NCBI GenBank assembly: GCA_021495925.1
Contig: JAKEKT010000026.1
Span: 248,001-312,000, forward strand
Direction of reading: 5' to 3'
Length of the DNA: 64,000 nt
Origin: Diplodia intermedia
Lineage: Eukaryota > Ascomycota > Dothideomycetes > Botryosphaeriales > Botryosphaeriaceae
A program made the translations under genes and the position numbers. The notes below the pieces were generated by a model. That model was given only the letters and a program-made list of their open reading frames with translations, was not told where the DNA came from and made no database searches. Shown in pieces: positions 10,234-21,990 of this stretch (positions within the stretch are counted from its first letter, which is position 1; the number at the start of each line of letters is the position of its first letter).

Positions 10234-11363
10234 ACGGCCGTTGTTGCACTTGAGCCCGAAAAGGGATTGGGGAAAAAAGTGTGTTTCGGGTTTTTTTACA
10301 GGATTGCACATACCCGCATGGTTTTGAGCGCTGGAGTTGGTCTGGTTTTAATTTTCTCCCATGGTCAGCATGATTTCACATTGAGCGCTGATTTTGCGCT
10401 TCGGAGCACAAGTGAACGGCATGTACAGAGCGGGGGAATACGGCACGGCTCATATCTACATGAGCGCGTCAAGATGTAAAAAGCAGCTTCGCGGCAACGA
10501 TTTTACGAGCTTTTCCATAGTAGTGGTAATTTTTTATAATCGGTGGGAAGGATACATCACGTTTGATACCAAAATATCGAGACTTTTCAACAAGCTTGCA
10601 CAACTGTGTCACCACTATTATTTCGCTTGCTAAGGACTCATATTGACCGGGGCTCAATCAGGATCCCCTTTCCACTAACGCACATACGCGCCGGAGATCG
10701 ACAGTTCCCGAGTACCTGGTTGCAACATGGCGGGTAGATCCGAGCAGCAGGATGTGACCCGGAGCATTCCCAATCCGGCTGATGGCAAGGGCACGGATGT
10801 GAGCCAGCTGCCGTTTCAAGAGTGGAAGACGTTGGGGATGAAAAAGCACGTGAGGGATGGCTACCGGATCGGGGTGGCCGCGCTGTGGCTGGCTCTAGAT
10901 CAGGGGCCCGTCCGTTGCCGCTCGGCAACAACCCTCCACACATCCCTCCGCCCTACCTCAGCCAGCCCATATGTTTCGCCATGACTGAATTCAGCGCTAA
11001 ACCATGGCGACTTTTCCTGATAGGGGAGGATGTTAGCCTCGAAGCCGGTCTAGCGTGACTGGAATAGCGGATAGCAGCCACCTAATCTCCCCAATCACCC
11101 AGCTGTAAACGCCATGATGTTCATCCTTTCCCACAATCATCGCTGCCAGTGCCTAGTCTCGCTACTCGCACAGACAGCCATGTAGTTCAGCTAGCTGCCT
11201 TGAGCTCTATACTTAATCCATAGCGCCGTCCGCCCAACGCTCTCCTCTTTGCAAAACTTTTGCCGTTGCCTCTACACTCTTTCCCTCAGCGCGCATGCGC
11301 AGTCACTCTTTTGTCAACTCCTTTCTTGAATTTTCCCTGATATACTGAAGTCGCCAGCCCATC
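10234..11363. other. Intergenic
   Basis: No supported ORF. It contains the 3' end of the transporter transcript and, from about 11170 on, a CT-rich stretch with TATACTTAA (about 11206) that could serve as promoter and leader for the GH55 gene. Confidence 0.5.
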
Positions 11364-14200
11364 ATGCGCGGCGCATCCACTCTTTTTAGGCTGTTGCTCC
11401 CATGCCTTCTCATGCTGAGCAATGGCGCCAGCGCACAGGGCCCTCACTACAAGATCGCCGAGGTCCAGGACATGGTTGACGGCATGCTGGACCAGTTCAA
11501 GCAGTACACGACCTTCCAGGGTGCCGACAAGGCTCCGCTGTCCATCAACCCACACGCCGAGTCCGCAACGAGCCCAAACGCCTCCACCGTCATTCAGAAG
11601 CGGGCCACGACGCCGTACTGTGCGCCGTACTGGCTGGAGAACATCAAGCATCAGGGGAAGGCGGCGTTTAACAGCAACTCATCATATGTCGTGTTCCGGA
11701 ATGTCAAGAGCTACGGGGCTAAAGGTATGGAAGATTTGCCGCATAAATGCCGAATAGGACATTGGATACTGACGGATTCCATGTTCGGAAAGGCGACGGT
11801 GTTACGGACGACACTGCCGCTATCAACCGCGCCATGAAAGACGGCGGACGTTGCGCCCCCGGAGCCTGCTCGTCGAGCACCACAACGCCTGCTGTCATCT
11901 ACTTCCCTGCTGTGAGTATCACTAAGCCGCCGCTTGCTTAAATGCTCATAATGCGGTCCAGGGTACTTACGTGCTCTCGTCCTCGATTGTCGACTACTAC
12001 AACACCATGATCATCGGCAACCCGAACTGCCTCCCCACGCTCAAGGCTACGCCCAACTTCTCAGGCTTCGGCGTCATCGATGGCAACCAGTACCAGGCCG
12101 GCGGTGCTCTCGGCTGGGGCGCCACCAATGTGTTCTTCGCGCAGGTCCGCAACTTAATCATTGACCTGACTGCCATTCCGGCCTCTTCCAGCGCAACCGG
12201 CATCCACTGGCCCGTTTCCCAAGCCACGAGTCTGCAAAACATCGTTTTCAAGATGTCCGACGCCCCTGGAACCCAACACCAGGGCGTCTTCATCGAATCA
12301 GGTACAAATCGCCCACTGGCTTCAAGTGTGGCGCCGAACTGATTTCCTCCAAAGGCTCCGGCGGTTTCGCCAACGATCTGGTCTTCTACGGCGGCCTCAA
12401 CGGCGCCGTTTTCGGCAACCAGCAGTTCACGATGCGCAACCTGACCTTCTACAACGCCGTCACGGCCATCAACCAAATCTGGTCGTGGGGCTGGACGTAC
12501 AAGAGCCTGTCCATCACCAACTGCACCACCGGCATCGCCATGAACGGCGGCGGCCGCACCGCGCAGACCGTCGGCTCCGTCACAGTCCTCGACAGTTCCT
12601 TCACCAACACGCCCGTCGGCATCCTCACCGCCCACGATCTGTCCTCCTCGCCCGCAACCGCCGGCAGCTTGGTTCTGGAAAACGTAATCTCTCACCCCCT
12701 TCCCCCTCCTTCCATCCCCCCATCCCGCTGACTGCGATCCCCCCCAAACAGATCCAAATCAGCAACGTCCGCACCATCGTCCAAGGCCCGGGCACCTCCT
12801 CCTCCCTCACCGGCACGACCGGCCAGGCCACCGTCTCCGCCTGGGCCTCTGGGCACGCTTACACGCCGCGGGGGCCGACCAACCTCATCTCGACCGTCGC
12901 GGGCACCACGCGGCCGGCCGCACTCCTCAACGCGACGACGAAGCGGTACTACGAGCGCTCCAAGCCGAGCTACGGCGACACGCTGGTCTCGCGCACGCTC
13001 AGCGCGCGCACCATGGGCGCGCGCGGCGACGGCCGCACCGACGACACGGCGGCGCTGCAGGCCGCCGTCGCCGCCGCCGTCAAGTACGACGCGCTGCTCG
13101 TCGTCGACGCGGGCACGTACCGCGTCAGCCGCACGCTGTACTTCCCGCCCGGCCTGCGCGTCGTCGGCGAGGCCTTCCCCGTCATCATGGCCGCCGGCGC
13201 CTTCTGGGGCGACGTCGCCCGGCCGCAGCCGGTCGTCCAGGTCGGCGGCAGCGGCGCGGGGCAATCCACGGCGGGCAGGGTCGAGTGGAGCGACATGATT
13301 GTTAGTACGCAGGGCGCGGCGCCCGGCGCGCTGCTGATCCAGTGGAACCTGGCGGCGCCCGCGGGCGGCGCCCCGAGTGGCATGTGGGATGTGCACACGC
13401 GCGTCGGCGGGTTCGCGGGGAGCGGCCTGTCGTACGCGGACTGCCCGGCGACGCCCGGCGTCGCGACGGTCAAGGCGGGCTGCGTGGCGGCGTACGCCAG
13501 CATGCACGTCACCAAAGCCGCGGCCGGGCTGTACGCGGAGAACGTGTGGCTGTGGGTCGCCGACCACGACGCCGACGACGCCGCGTTGAGGCAGATCACG
13601 GTGCACGCGGGGAGGGGCCTGCTGGTCGAGAGCGCGGCCGGCCCGGTTTGGCTGGTCGGCACGGGCGTGGAGCATCATTCCAAGTATCAGTATCAGTTCC
13701 GGGGCGCGGCGAATGTGTTTGCCGGGCAGATCCAGACCGAGACCGCGTACTACCAGCCGTATCCGGATGCGAGCGCCGTGTTTCCCGTCAATGCCACGAT
13801 GGGCGATCCGGTGTTTTCGGGGGATGTCAAGAGTGGATGGGGGTTGAGGGTGGTGGATAGTAGTGTGTTGGTTTACGGGGCGGGGCTGTACAGCTTCTTC
13901 AGTGACTACAACACCTGTAAGTTCTCACTCCCTTCCTTTACCTCTTTTCTCTGGGGTATAAGTTCAATCGATGGATTTTAGTTGTTTTTACTAAGCTCGG
14001 AAACAGCTTGCTCGAACGCACCCGGCGGCCAATGCCAGACCCGCATCATGAGCGTCGAGGGAAACAGTTACGTCTCGCTCTTCAACCTCAACACCGTTGG
14101 CGCTAAGAGTATGATTACCCGTGACGGCGTCGAAGTCGCTAACTACGCCGATAATCTCAACGTGTATCCCGACACCGTTGCCGTGTACCGGAGCCGTTGA
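11364..14200 (+). CDS. Secreted GH55 exo/endo-beta-1,3-glucanase
   Basis: Six exons join in frame: 11364-11724, 11793-11911, 11962-12301, 12355-12683, 12752-13916 and 14007-14200, giving 835 aa. A signal peptide (FRLLLPCLLMLSNGASA) covers residues 1-24. Two pectate-lyase-like beta-helix halves follow, each opening with the GH55 hallmark: YGAKGDGVTDDTAAI near residue 118 and MGARGDGRTDDTAAL near residue 471. This double right-handed beta-helix defines GH55, which cleaves beta-1,3-glucan outside the cell. Many NxS/T sites fit secretion. Likely roles are laminarin or callose breakdown, or remodelling of the fungus's own wall. The large exon 5 is very GC-rich, so the opposite strand is also open over much of it. 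Length is usual for the family. Confidence 0.93.
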
Positions 14201-15126
14201 GTGGTAGCCGTGAACTGTTCGTGGGGAAGAAGGATTCGCATATTCATTTTAATAGAGGGAACAAAGATTGCGTTAGTCAATTCATTCGACCGTGGCTTAT
14301 CAGCCGGCTTGAAGAACTTTAATTCCAAGAAAGTGCAGGGTCACAGGGAGCTTCGGATGTGGGAGTGTTCGCTTCGCGCAAAATTGCAGAGAACAACCAC
14401 GGTACCACGACTCGCTACCACTCTCACCGCGCACACGCAAGCAGATCCTGGCGTTATCGAGAATATGTAAAATGGTTTCGAATAAGAGAACGAATAAGGT
14501 AAAGAAACATTGAACAAAAAAGCAAAACTACAAGCTCCCCGGGCGGAGCGTGTAGAAATCCCGTCCTCGGTCCTTTCCCTTGGACCTCTGGGATTTTTTG
14601 GAGTTGCACATGGGTGTGTTTGGGAGTCGAACTCGGGCTCATGGGGGAGCGTGAGCAGGTGGGTATCGCCGACGCCTACCCCTGGACTAAGCCAGAGTGT
14701 AGACGCCGGCGATATTAGTAGACGTTGCGGAGAATAATTATATAGCAATATGTGAAAGTGAGAGGAAGCTACCTCTATTGCCGCATGAGCTTTGATGGAG
14801 GTACATGAAGTAGAACATGGAAAGACGTACTCAAGGAAGTCTCAATTCTTTTATCTGTTTACAGGTCCTACTAATTGCAGCCGAAAAGGTTTTCCAAGCT
14901 CACCACGCGCTCTCCTTTACCAAAACCTCGCAAACGAGATATTCAGAATAGAAAACAGCAGAAGAGACTGAGATCAGGGCTAGACACCACACCTGAACTA
15001 TCGAAGCCTTCTTGTCTCTTTCCATCTTTCCACTTTCGCAGCATACTCATGTCGCTTCCCAGAGAAGCACAACCAGTGTGTCGCATAGCAATCTTGCGTA
15101 GCCATGACACCACAACCATTGCGTCT
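14201..15126. other. Intergenic with a tRNA-like relic
   Basis: No supported protein gene. On the minus strand, 14612-14700 resembles a decayed tRNA: an A-box-like TGGCTTAGTCCAGG and a B-box-like GAGTTCGACTC at the right spacing. The T-stem no longer pairs (CCGAG against CCCAA) and no T-run terminator follows, so I do not call a functional tRNA. Confidence 0.4.
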
Positions 15127-16563
15127 TCAAAGTCTGTTCCTCATGCACCTATTGCACATGTGCACCATACAACGCCGGCATTCGTTGATGTACTCCGGCA
15201 GCCTGCTGTTGCACTGCTCGCACATATGCGTCCCGTTCACTCTGAACCAGTTCTGATGGGTGCACTCATGGTTATCGCGCAGGCGCCGTGCCACCCTTTC
15301 AACGTCTTCTCGGTTAGCATTGCGGCCCCTCCGCTGCGCGACTTCTTGAGCACGCTCGAAGAGACGATTCTCATCCATATGGCGGCATCGGCAACGCTTC
15401 CATTGCTCACCGCACAGGTAGCAGAACTGTGCTCGGCAGCGGCATCTGAATTTTGTTTGAATTTGTCAGTAAGGGAGGGCAAGACGGAGTAAGAGTGCGC
15501 AATCTCAGAAGGAGCGTGGGGTGACGTACGTGATGTGGTAGCAGCCAGTGTTCAGCTCCACGAAGCGCTTGCAGCTGTAGCAACGCTGCCACTTGTTCTC
15601 TTCCACCGCGGAAAGCAACGACTTGGTCGTCTCGTCCTCCGGGCAGTCCTCGCCATCGTGGGCTTCCGCTTTGCAAACCGCGCACGTACGGCTCGCGCAG
15701 CTTGGACACGTGCCCACCTTGCCACCCTGGGTGATTGCCGCCGGCGGGATCCACGTTGAACACAGGGGCTGGCAACAATACGTGCGGTCCGGCGTCTCAA
15801 GCTCTGGCTTCTTGCGCTCAAAGTCGCGCGCTGTGTCGGCGGACAGGAGGATGCGCACGTCTTCGAATGCAATGGGCTTGCGACAACAGCGCGGCGGGAA
15901 GATTGACTCGTCGATGAGCGAAAGGCGGAAAAGCTGGTCGAGACAGTCGCGGCAGTAGTCATGATGGCAGCCGGGGAGCGTGGCGATGTCGAAGAAGGCA
16001 TGCGAGGAGCAACAGGCGATGCAGGTGCGGTGGGTAGTAGCCGGGCCCTTGCCCTTGTTGCGTATGGCTCCCTGGGTGGACGACTCGCCGGCTGTTGCGG
16101 TATCACCATCCTCGTCGTTGTCGGCGCTGGGATACCCAACGCTGCCGTTAGCTGAGTGTGACAAAGCTGCAGTGAAACACTCCGCGGTTGCTACCGCTGT
16201 CGGAACTTTTGGTGCCGTCGCTGCTGGTGCTGTAGCGTTTGGCCGAGATGGAAGTCCTCCGAGGGCACGAGCGAGGTTGTGGTCTCTGGTCGCAGTGTCC
16301 TCCTCCACCTTCGCGACGTCGATGGTGTGTCCGTCGGTCTGGACAGCCCGCTGAATGCTTTTTCCCATTCTGCGGTCCGAGAGAATCATCTCTTGAGCTT
16401 CGATCTCCTGCTCGTAGAGCCGATGCGCGTAAGCCAGATCGTTGACCACCTCATTGTTGCCGTTGTCCTTACATGCTACGCCCGCGAGGAGCACAGCAAG
16501 ATCTTCGGACAGCAGTCGAAGAATCAACGCGGTGGTCTCGTCGTCGGTTTCCATTGCGCTCAT
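15127..16563 (-). CDS. RBR-type (RING-IBR-RING) E3 ubiquitin ligase
   Basis: Exons 16563-15530 and 15445-15127 on the minus strand join in frame to 450 aa. RING1 spans about residues 181-228 (CIAC...GCHHDYCRDC...CC). IBR spans about 263-308 (C..PLC, CPSC, CAVCKAEAH..EDC). RING2 spans about 328-365 (RCYSCKRFVELNTGCYHITCRC..FCYLCG). RBR ligases take ubiquitin from an E2 onto a RING2 cysteine, here most likely Cys341 in NTGCYHIT, and then pass it to the substrate. The intron falls inside RING2 and must be removed to restore it. The C-terminus adds a further Cys/His-rich segment (C.H....H.CEQC...C..C..H.C..C), probably another zinc ribbon. The N-terminal third is a helical, Ala/Thr-rich region. 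The substrate is unknown. Confidence 0.92.
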
Positions 16564-17460
16564 GGAAGCTTCGTTGCGAGTAAAACGGGTTCAAGTGCAG
16601 AAGCGGATGCGGAAACGATGGTGAGTATTTGGGCGTTGTTGAAGCGAACCATGTGGATATGGGTAGAAGCGCTACTACACGGTCTCCAGGGTGACGGGCT
16701 TGCTTGCTATAGAAAGTTCATTACTGGTTCGTACATGTCGTTGTCCTGTTACGTTGAAGTGTTCGGTGGTTGCCTCCTTGTCTCTGCCTTGTGTCGTTGC
16801 AAGGAATTAAATGACCTTCTCTGAAACCTTCGCTCCTCATCAAAAATGGGGCAACCTTAGATTAGAAAGAAGAAAGCATCTCCTCCGTTACAGCTAATTA
16901 GAAAGGTATTGTTGTTTTAAGTACGTACACTTTGACGGCATATCTCTGATTTGTGAATATCCTTCCTCCTTGGGTTGATGCGGCGTAGCGTCATGATTTA
17001 GAGTTGCTAGACATAGTTTGAGTCGGAAAATGGTGAAATGTAACATCATTGACGAGTGGTGTTAACTGTGCTTCATGCATTGAGAGCTATCACGGCCATA
17101 CACCAGGATTTACACGCTTCGACAAAGCAAAGTGCGTTTCCAAGAAGTGCCCGGTGAAACACAACTCAGTCCTGTTGTTCTCTCGATACTACCGGGGGAC
17201 TGGACTGACAAAGTTTGCAACACCAAGGAAGTGGCACAAGCTCACTCAAGCAGACACTTTATACCCTGGGAAACTCCCAGACAACACTCCCGTCACAAGC
17301 GCCCCGCATGCCCGACAACCGCATCACACGTGCACGAAGATAACCGCGTCCAGAAACCCGAACTCGCTTTCCATTAAATGCATAAACCAACCGATAAGTC
17401 CCCAACGCCGAAACCGCCTTTCCTCCTTCCTATACCCGAAATACTCCAATTCCAGCCCGA
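16564..17460. other. Intergenic
   Basis: Upstream region of the RBR ligase gene and 3' flank of the rsa3 gene. No supported ORF, RNA or repeat was seen. Confidence 0.5.
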
Positions 17461-18205
17461 TCAGTCCCTCGCAGCACCGCCCATCACCCGCGCCTTCTCC
17501 GCTTGCGAGAAGCACGCCTCGCCCTGCTGCAGCGCATGCACGAGCAGCGGCAGCGCCGCGTCGCCGAAATCCGGCGCCCCGCGCACCTTGTCGAGGTCCT
17601 CGGCCAGCTCCTGCGTCACCGTGCGCAAGTACCACGACGGGAAAGCCGCGGCGGCGGCCGAAGCCGGCGGGGTGGCGTCGTCGGACAGTCCCGAGTCGTC
17701 GGATGACGACAACGAGGAGGAGTCATCCGAGGCGGACGAGGCCTTGACAAGGTTGCGTGTTAGTTTCGGGAGTGGTTCTGGCTCCGTCTGTCGTTTCGTT
17801 CCTTCTTGCTTTCTCTCTTTCTTCTTGGAGGGGGTCGAGAGCGATGGGGAGCGGGGACTTACGGCGTTGTCACGTGCAACGGCGGCGGCGGCGGCCTTTT
17901 GCTTTTTGCTGGGTTCTGGTGCGGTGGCACTGGCTGCTGAGCTGCTGCTCTCGGAGTCGCTGCTGCTGCTGCTGCTGCTAGATTCGACGACTGTCACGGC
18001 GAAGAACGCTTGTTAGCCAGATGGGTAGGTTCGCGCGGGGAAGCCTTGAGTATATTTGGAGACGAGTGAAGAGACACGACATGAACAATGGTGTGAGGTC
18101 GAAGGACGAAGATGAGATTATAAGCTTACTTTCAGTGCGGGATTTCCTGCTCCGCTTAGTGCTAAGCTTCGGTTTGCTGGCGGCGGCGGCGGGTTTGGGA
18201 GCCAT
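17461..18205 (-). CDS. rsa3: Ribosome assembly protein 3 (Rsa3)
   Basis: Exons 18205-18130, 17990-17863 and 17742-17461 on the minus strand give 161 aa in frame. The second intron can also be read through, but it has GTAAGT, a perfect CTAAC branch and AAG, and its translation is unlike the family, so I remove it. The N-terminus is Lys/Arg-rich, like a nucleolar signal. A Ser/Asp-rich middle follows, partly encoded by a (GCT)n microsatellite near 17955-17980. The C-terminal ~65 residues match Rsa3: WYLRTVTQELAEDLDKVR, APDFGD, then LPLLVHALQQGEACFS. Rsa3 acts in nucleolar pre-60S particles, with Dbp6 in yeast. Confidence 0.87.
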
Positions 18206-18633
18206 TTTTGGTGGTAAGAAGACTCGTGAGAGAGGGTAGATGGAAGGGGAATTTGCGTGAATCGACGGTGAGTTCGGAGCTGGAGAGTGTTGTCTCAGTG
18301 CAGCGTGGTGATATGTTTGTTGTGTGTAGGCCGGGTGCAGTGCGATGAGCGATGGAAAAGAAGTTGCCGCTCAGAGACTTCGACGCGGAGGGCGCTAGTC
18401 CTTCTTGGCGCATCGCTCGTAGTTTTGATTGGCTAATCGCTCCATGTATCTGAACGGCAACTGTCGACCTGAAGTGGCTAAGGGGAGAGCTATCACACTG
18501 ACCTATTGGAATGGATGATACACATTCACTTGTTTCCAATTTGCTGATGCTCTATGTATGAGCGATGAATACAAAATCGAAGAACATTCTAATTACAGTT
18601 ATACATATTCTACAGCGCACGCCTGATCCAGAT
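18206..18633. other. Intergenic, rsa3 promoter and 3' flank of the next gene
   Basis: Holds the upstream region of rsa3 and the 3' end of the minus-strand gene starting at 21789. No ORF or RNA is supported. Confidence 0.5.
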
Positions 18634-21600
18634 TCACATATGGCGCACTTCGATCCAGTCGACATACTCCTGAAGCTCACCATCGCTAGGCCAATGACCC
18701 CATGTCGCTGCCAAATCTTCCACTTTATCTCTTACAAGCACAATCAGCTCCTCTGGTGCAGGCTCAACTTTCATTATCGTTCCTTGATCCGCACGCTGAT
18801 CCAGCTCGTCCAGAGCGTCCAGTTCATGTTCCTCTGTGGGTGGCCAAGACAGCTGCTTGAGTTGGTTGTCCCAGCTGCGCTCAAGGAAGCATCGCAGCGC
18901 GACAACGGTACGCCGCAAGCGCACATGTCCGTTGAGCTCGTTGTCGCAGTGGTGGAGCAACCCGGCGACATTGTCATGCATGAAAGATGCAATGGACAGC
19001 AGACCCTCGTAGTCACCCATGATACCAAGCGCACGGATGTAGCTGTGTAGAACGACCGCCGAGGGAACGCTAAGAACCGTCGGGGTAGCCGCAGACTCAC
19101 GACCGCTGGCTGCTGCGATATGAGGCTTGAAGTGGGTGCCGTCGCCTAGGCCGACGACCTTGCTGAACAGGGCACGAAGGAACCAGGAATCGTTTTCGTT
19201 GTGTTGAAGCTGGTGTGCCCACGCAACTTTTCGAGACTCTTCCGTGTATTGAGCCATTGTCTGATCCCTCCGAATCAGAGCGCGGAAGCCGAACGAGAAG
19301 CACACGATTTTGAAGCCCTCCGCGTCAAGCTCAACTCCTGCATTGTCCGAGACCTTGAGTGTTTGGCGTAGGAGCTCAGTGGTACCGTTACGCCAGGACT
19401 CAAACTTGTGGACTGCGAGCAAGAGCCTGTTCCATCCAGGGCGATATTTCGACCTTCTGCGGTCCATTAGTGCGATCGCTCGATGAAGCATGGCACGTCC
19501 GTCGCCTTTTCGCGCATTGTCAACGAAATGGTACTTGTCAACCACAAAACATTGGCGACAGAGCAGGTCGATGTAGGCGTTGAATACCTTTTCAGGGACA
19601 GCCTTTATCTGCTCATCGGTGAGGTGGAGCTCCAGAAGGGCGCGAACACTTTGATCGCCACGAGAACTGATGTAACTCAGCCCTCGGGGTATTAACTTGG
19701 TCGTTCGAAGCAGCAACGACAAGCAATCGTTATCCGGATAGACATCTTTTGAAATCATTCTCACAAAGAGCTCATCGACGGAAGGCGGCTGTAAGCGTGG
19801 ATCCAAACGCTCATGCGGGGAGTCTGGAGTAGGCAAAGCCTCTCTTTCGTCCCCAGGTACTGCCTCTTTTTTGTTGACGTAGCCAGGCTGAAGCGCAGCG
19901 CGCTTTTGTCTGCCGGGAGATGATAGCTTTCTCGCACCATAAATCCGCTCAAACATTGCCACGTACACCTTAAGCCTTTTCTGTGGTGACTGAACTTCGA
20001 GAGCATCGTATGTCAGGAAAATTGCCCAGGATTCCTCGACAGTTCTTGTGGTTCGTATCCTTGCAGCCCAAACCTCATGATCCACGTCCCGCATGTAAGG
20101 GGTTTCTCTTGGCGCCTGCCCCTCTTTCAAAGCTGAAGCTATTGCATCTTCGATTCGACCGAGAACCCTCCTATGTTGGATGACCGGGCTGCCATCGGAA
20201 TCCCAGCCAGAGAACAATTTGACGACGCGATCCCATCCAAAAGTGGGGTATCCAGCCTCGTTCATGCGTAGAATCGACTGACCAGCGCGTGAAATACCGT
20301 GTTCCGGTCCAATATCCGAGTCCATTGCCGTCCGGTCTACTTTCCATGGCGGCCATGAGGTTGACTTCAGCTCAGCCCACTTTCGCTCGTCCTGTGTCTT
20401 CAATTGCGCTATTTGAACGCGAGCGACACCTCTATAGCCCTGTTGGGTGATGGTCAAAGGCGGCTGATACTCCGACATTCCTCGGAGGACCGTGAATTGG
20501 GCACGTTGCTCGAGTGCGGTAGAGATCATTGGACGCAAAGATGTGGGCAAAGAAAGCAAAGAAAGAATCCGGTTGTATAAAAGAGTAAGGCGAGCCCGCC
20601 GCTTCATCAATCTCTCCTGTTTCAAGGGCTGGCTAGCTGAAAGCTCCCCGATCGTGCCAGCGTGCAAAGAGTTGATACGCGTCACCAAAAGGTTCGCGAT
20701 ATCTTCTATACTGCCCGGATGGACCCTCCGGGCTATTCTCAAGAAGCGAATGCAGATAAGAGTGAAGGTCTTCTCGTCTGTAGCAACGCCACCGTGAGAT
20801 GTCTCGTCAGTTCGCTCAGACTTCACCGTTACCATTTTTCCAACGTACTCGAGCAGGCGCCGGAGAGCGCGAGCCGAGATATCTCGCCGCCGGCAAAGAA
20901 GAGCCAAAATCCAGATAGGGGCTGGCCTTGAAGTAGACATGCTGTCAACTTTTCCGTCTAGCAACACGTTGGCTGCGTTCAGCGCGTTGTCCGCAGTAAG
21001 GATTTTGCCCCAGATCCGGAAGTCATTCTCGGTGTAACCTAGCCGTCCAAGCCAACCTTGTACAGGCGGAGCAATAGGATAGTCCCAGTCGGGGTTTCTA
21101 CCTCCCCTCTCATAAGCATTGCGAAGATAGCGGGCCAGATAGTATTGGAGAGAGGGCCGGAAAAGTTCGTAGGGATGAAAAAAGTCGGAATGGCGCGGAT
21201 CATTTGGTGTATCATGGTCCACATAACTCAAGTTTGCCTTCTGAGGACGGGTCCGAGGAATCTTCCAGGCATCGTCATGTTTACCTAGGACCATGATTAG
21301 ATACTCGTTGGGACTCCGAGATCTCTTCTTCGCCCGCTTGCGTTCACCCTCCGGTACAACCTTCTTCCAGTTGGCTGGAATGTTCTGCCATCTCCGCCGC
21401 ACAGAACACCAGCCCTTGTGCTTGACGACAATTGTCTTCTCGCTCTTCTTGCCAGAGTCACCCTCGGCGGGCCTTGTCTGGTGCGTATCGAAACTATACC
21501 ATCGAAACTTGGAGGGCTGGTGAATATGCGGGTTGGTAGTGAGCAGAGTCGTCAATGGCGGGCCTCCAAAGGCGCTGATATTGGTGTAGAGCCATCGTTT

Positions 21601-21789
21601 GGGCTTTGCGGCGAGAAAACATGCCGGAGATGGCTGGTGCAGACGGATCAGTTTTTTTTTATCTTCTTGGAAAATGGCGGGGACCATACCACTACGAAGG
21701 ATGCGAATGAGCGGGCAGGCACTACAGCTGCCGGCGTAGCTGGCAGGACTCTGCGCGATGCAGGCAGCAGAGTATTGAGGGGCATTCAT
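18634..21789 (-). CDS. Large probable mitochondrial protein, PPR-like helical
   Basis: A single intronless frame of 1051 aa from ATG 21789. The first ~75 residues are rich in Arg, Ser and Ala, lack acidic clusters at the start, and include KRWLYTNIS, which fits a mitochondrial presequence. The body is helical throughout, with repeated Leu/Arg-rich segments (LLCRRRDISARALRRLLEYV, LLLRTTKLIPRGLSYISSR) like the degenerate helical repeats of fungal PPR-type organelle RNA factors. No catalytic motif was seen, and the specific family was not recognised. It is transcribed divergently from the gene at 21991, sharing a 201-base promoter. The location and RNA-related role are inferred from composition. 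Confidence 0.7.
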   Translation of the reverse strand: MNAPQYSAACIAQSPASYAGSCSACPLIRILRSGMVPAIFQEDKKKLIRLHQPSPACFLAAKPKRWLYTNISAFGGPPLTTLLTTNPHIHQPSKFRWYSFDTHQTRPAEGDSGKKSEKTIVVKHKGWCSVRRRWQNIPANWKKVVPEGERKRAKKRSRSPNEYLIMVLGKHDDAWKIPRTRPQKANLSYVDHDTPNDPRHSDFFHPYELFRPSLQYYLARYLRNAYERGGRNPDWDYPIAPPVQGWLGRLGYTENDFRIWGKILTADNALNAANVLLDGKVDSMSTSRPAPIWILALLCRRRDISARALRRLLEYVGKMVTVKSERTDETSHGGVATDEKTFTLICIRFLRIARRVHPGSIEDIANLLVTRINSLHAGTIGELSASQPLKQERLMKRRARLTLLYNRILSLLSLPTSLRPMISTALEQRAQFTVLRGMSEYQPPLTITQQGYRGVARVQIAQLKTQDERKWAELKSTSWPPWKVDRTAMDSDIGPEHGISRAGQSILRMNEAGYPTFGWDRVVKLFSGWDSDGSPVIQHRRVLGRIEDAIASALKEGQAPRETPYMRDVDHEVWAARIRTTRTVEESWAIFLTYDALEVQSPQKRLKVYVAMFERIYGARKLSSPGRQKRAALQPGYVNKKEAVPGDEREALPTPDSPHERLDPRLQPPSVDELFVRMISKDVYPDNDCLSLLLRTTKLIPRGLSYISSRGDQSVRALLELHLTDEQIKAVPEKVFNAYIDLLCRQCFVVDKYHFVDNARKGDGRAMLHRAIALMDRRRSKYRPGWNRLLLAVHKFESWRNGTTELLRQTLKVSDNAGVELDAEGFKIVCFSFGFRALIRRDQTMAQYTEESRKVAWAHQLQHNENDSWFLRALFSKVVGLGDGTHFKPHIAAASGRESAATPTVLSVPSAVVLHSYIRALGIMGDYEGLLSIASFMHDNVAGLLHHCDNELNGHVRLRRTVVALRCFLERSWDNQLKQLSWPPTEEHELDALDELDQRADQGTIMKVEPAPEELIVLVRDKVEDLAATWGHWPSDGELQEYVDWIEVRHM

Positions 21790-21990
21790 TCATGGATTTG
21801 GCGAGCAGAGTGTGTGGAGTCGCGGCGGAGCGCAGCGGGCGGGCGAGTGAGCTTGGAGTCTTGGCGCGTGCCTGAGCGCTAGGTGCGCAGCCCTTCGTTC
21901 ACCCGTCCAGCTTGACCTCACCAGGCCCATCGCGCACACCCCCATCCGCATCGCGTCTGCGGCCCCAGACAACCACCGCCCACGCGAGCC

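Noticed and set aside
8683..10311. 542-aa minus-strand ORF opposite the MFS transporter
   Set aside because: Lies antisense to confirmed transporter exons. Its translation is Val/Gly/Asp/Glu-rich low complexity with no motif; it is open because third codon positions of the real gene are GC-rich.
12692..13678. 328-aa and 230-aa minus-strand ORFs opposite GH55 exon 5
   Set aside because: Arg/Ala-rich translations caused by very high GC; the + strand carries the GH55 motif.
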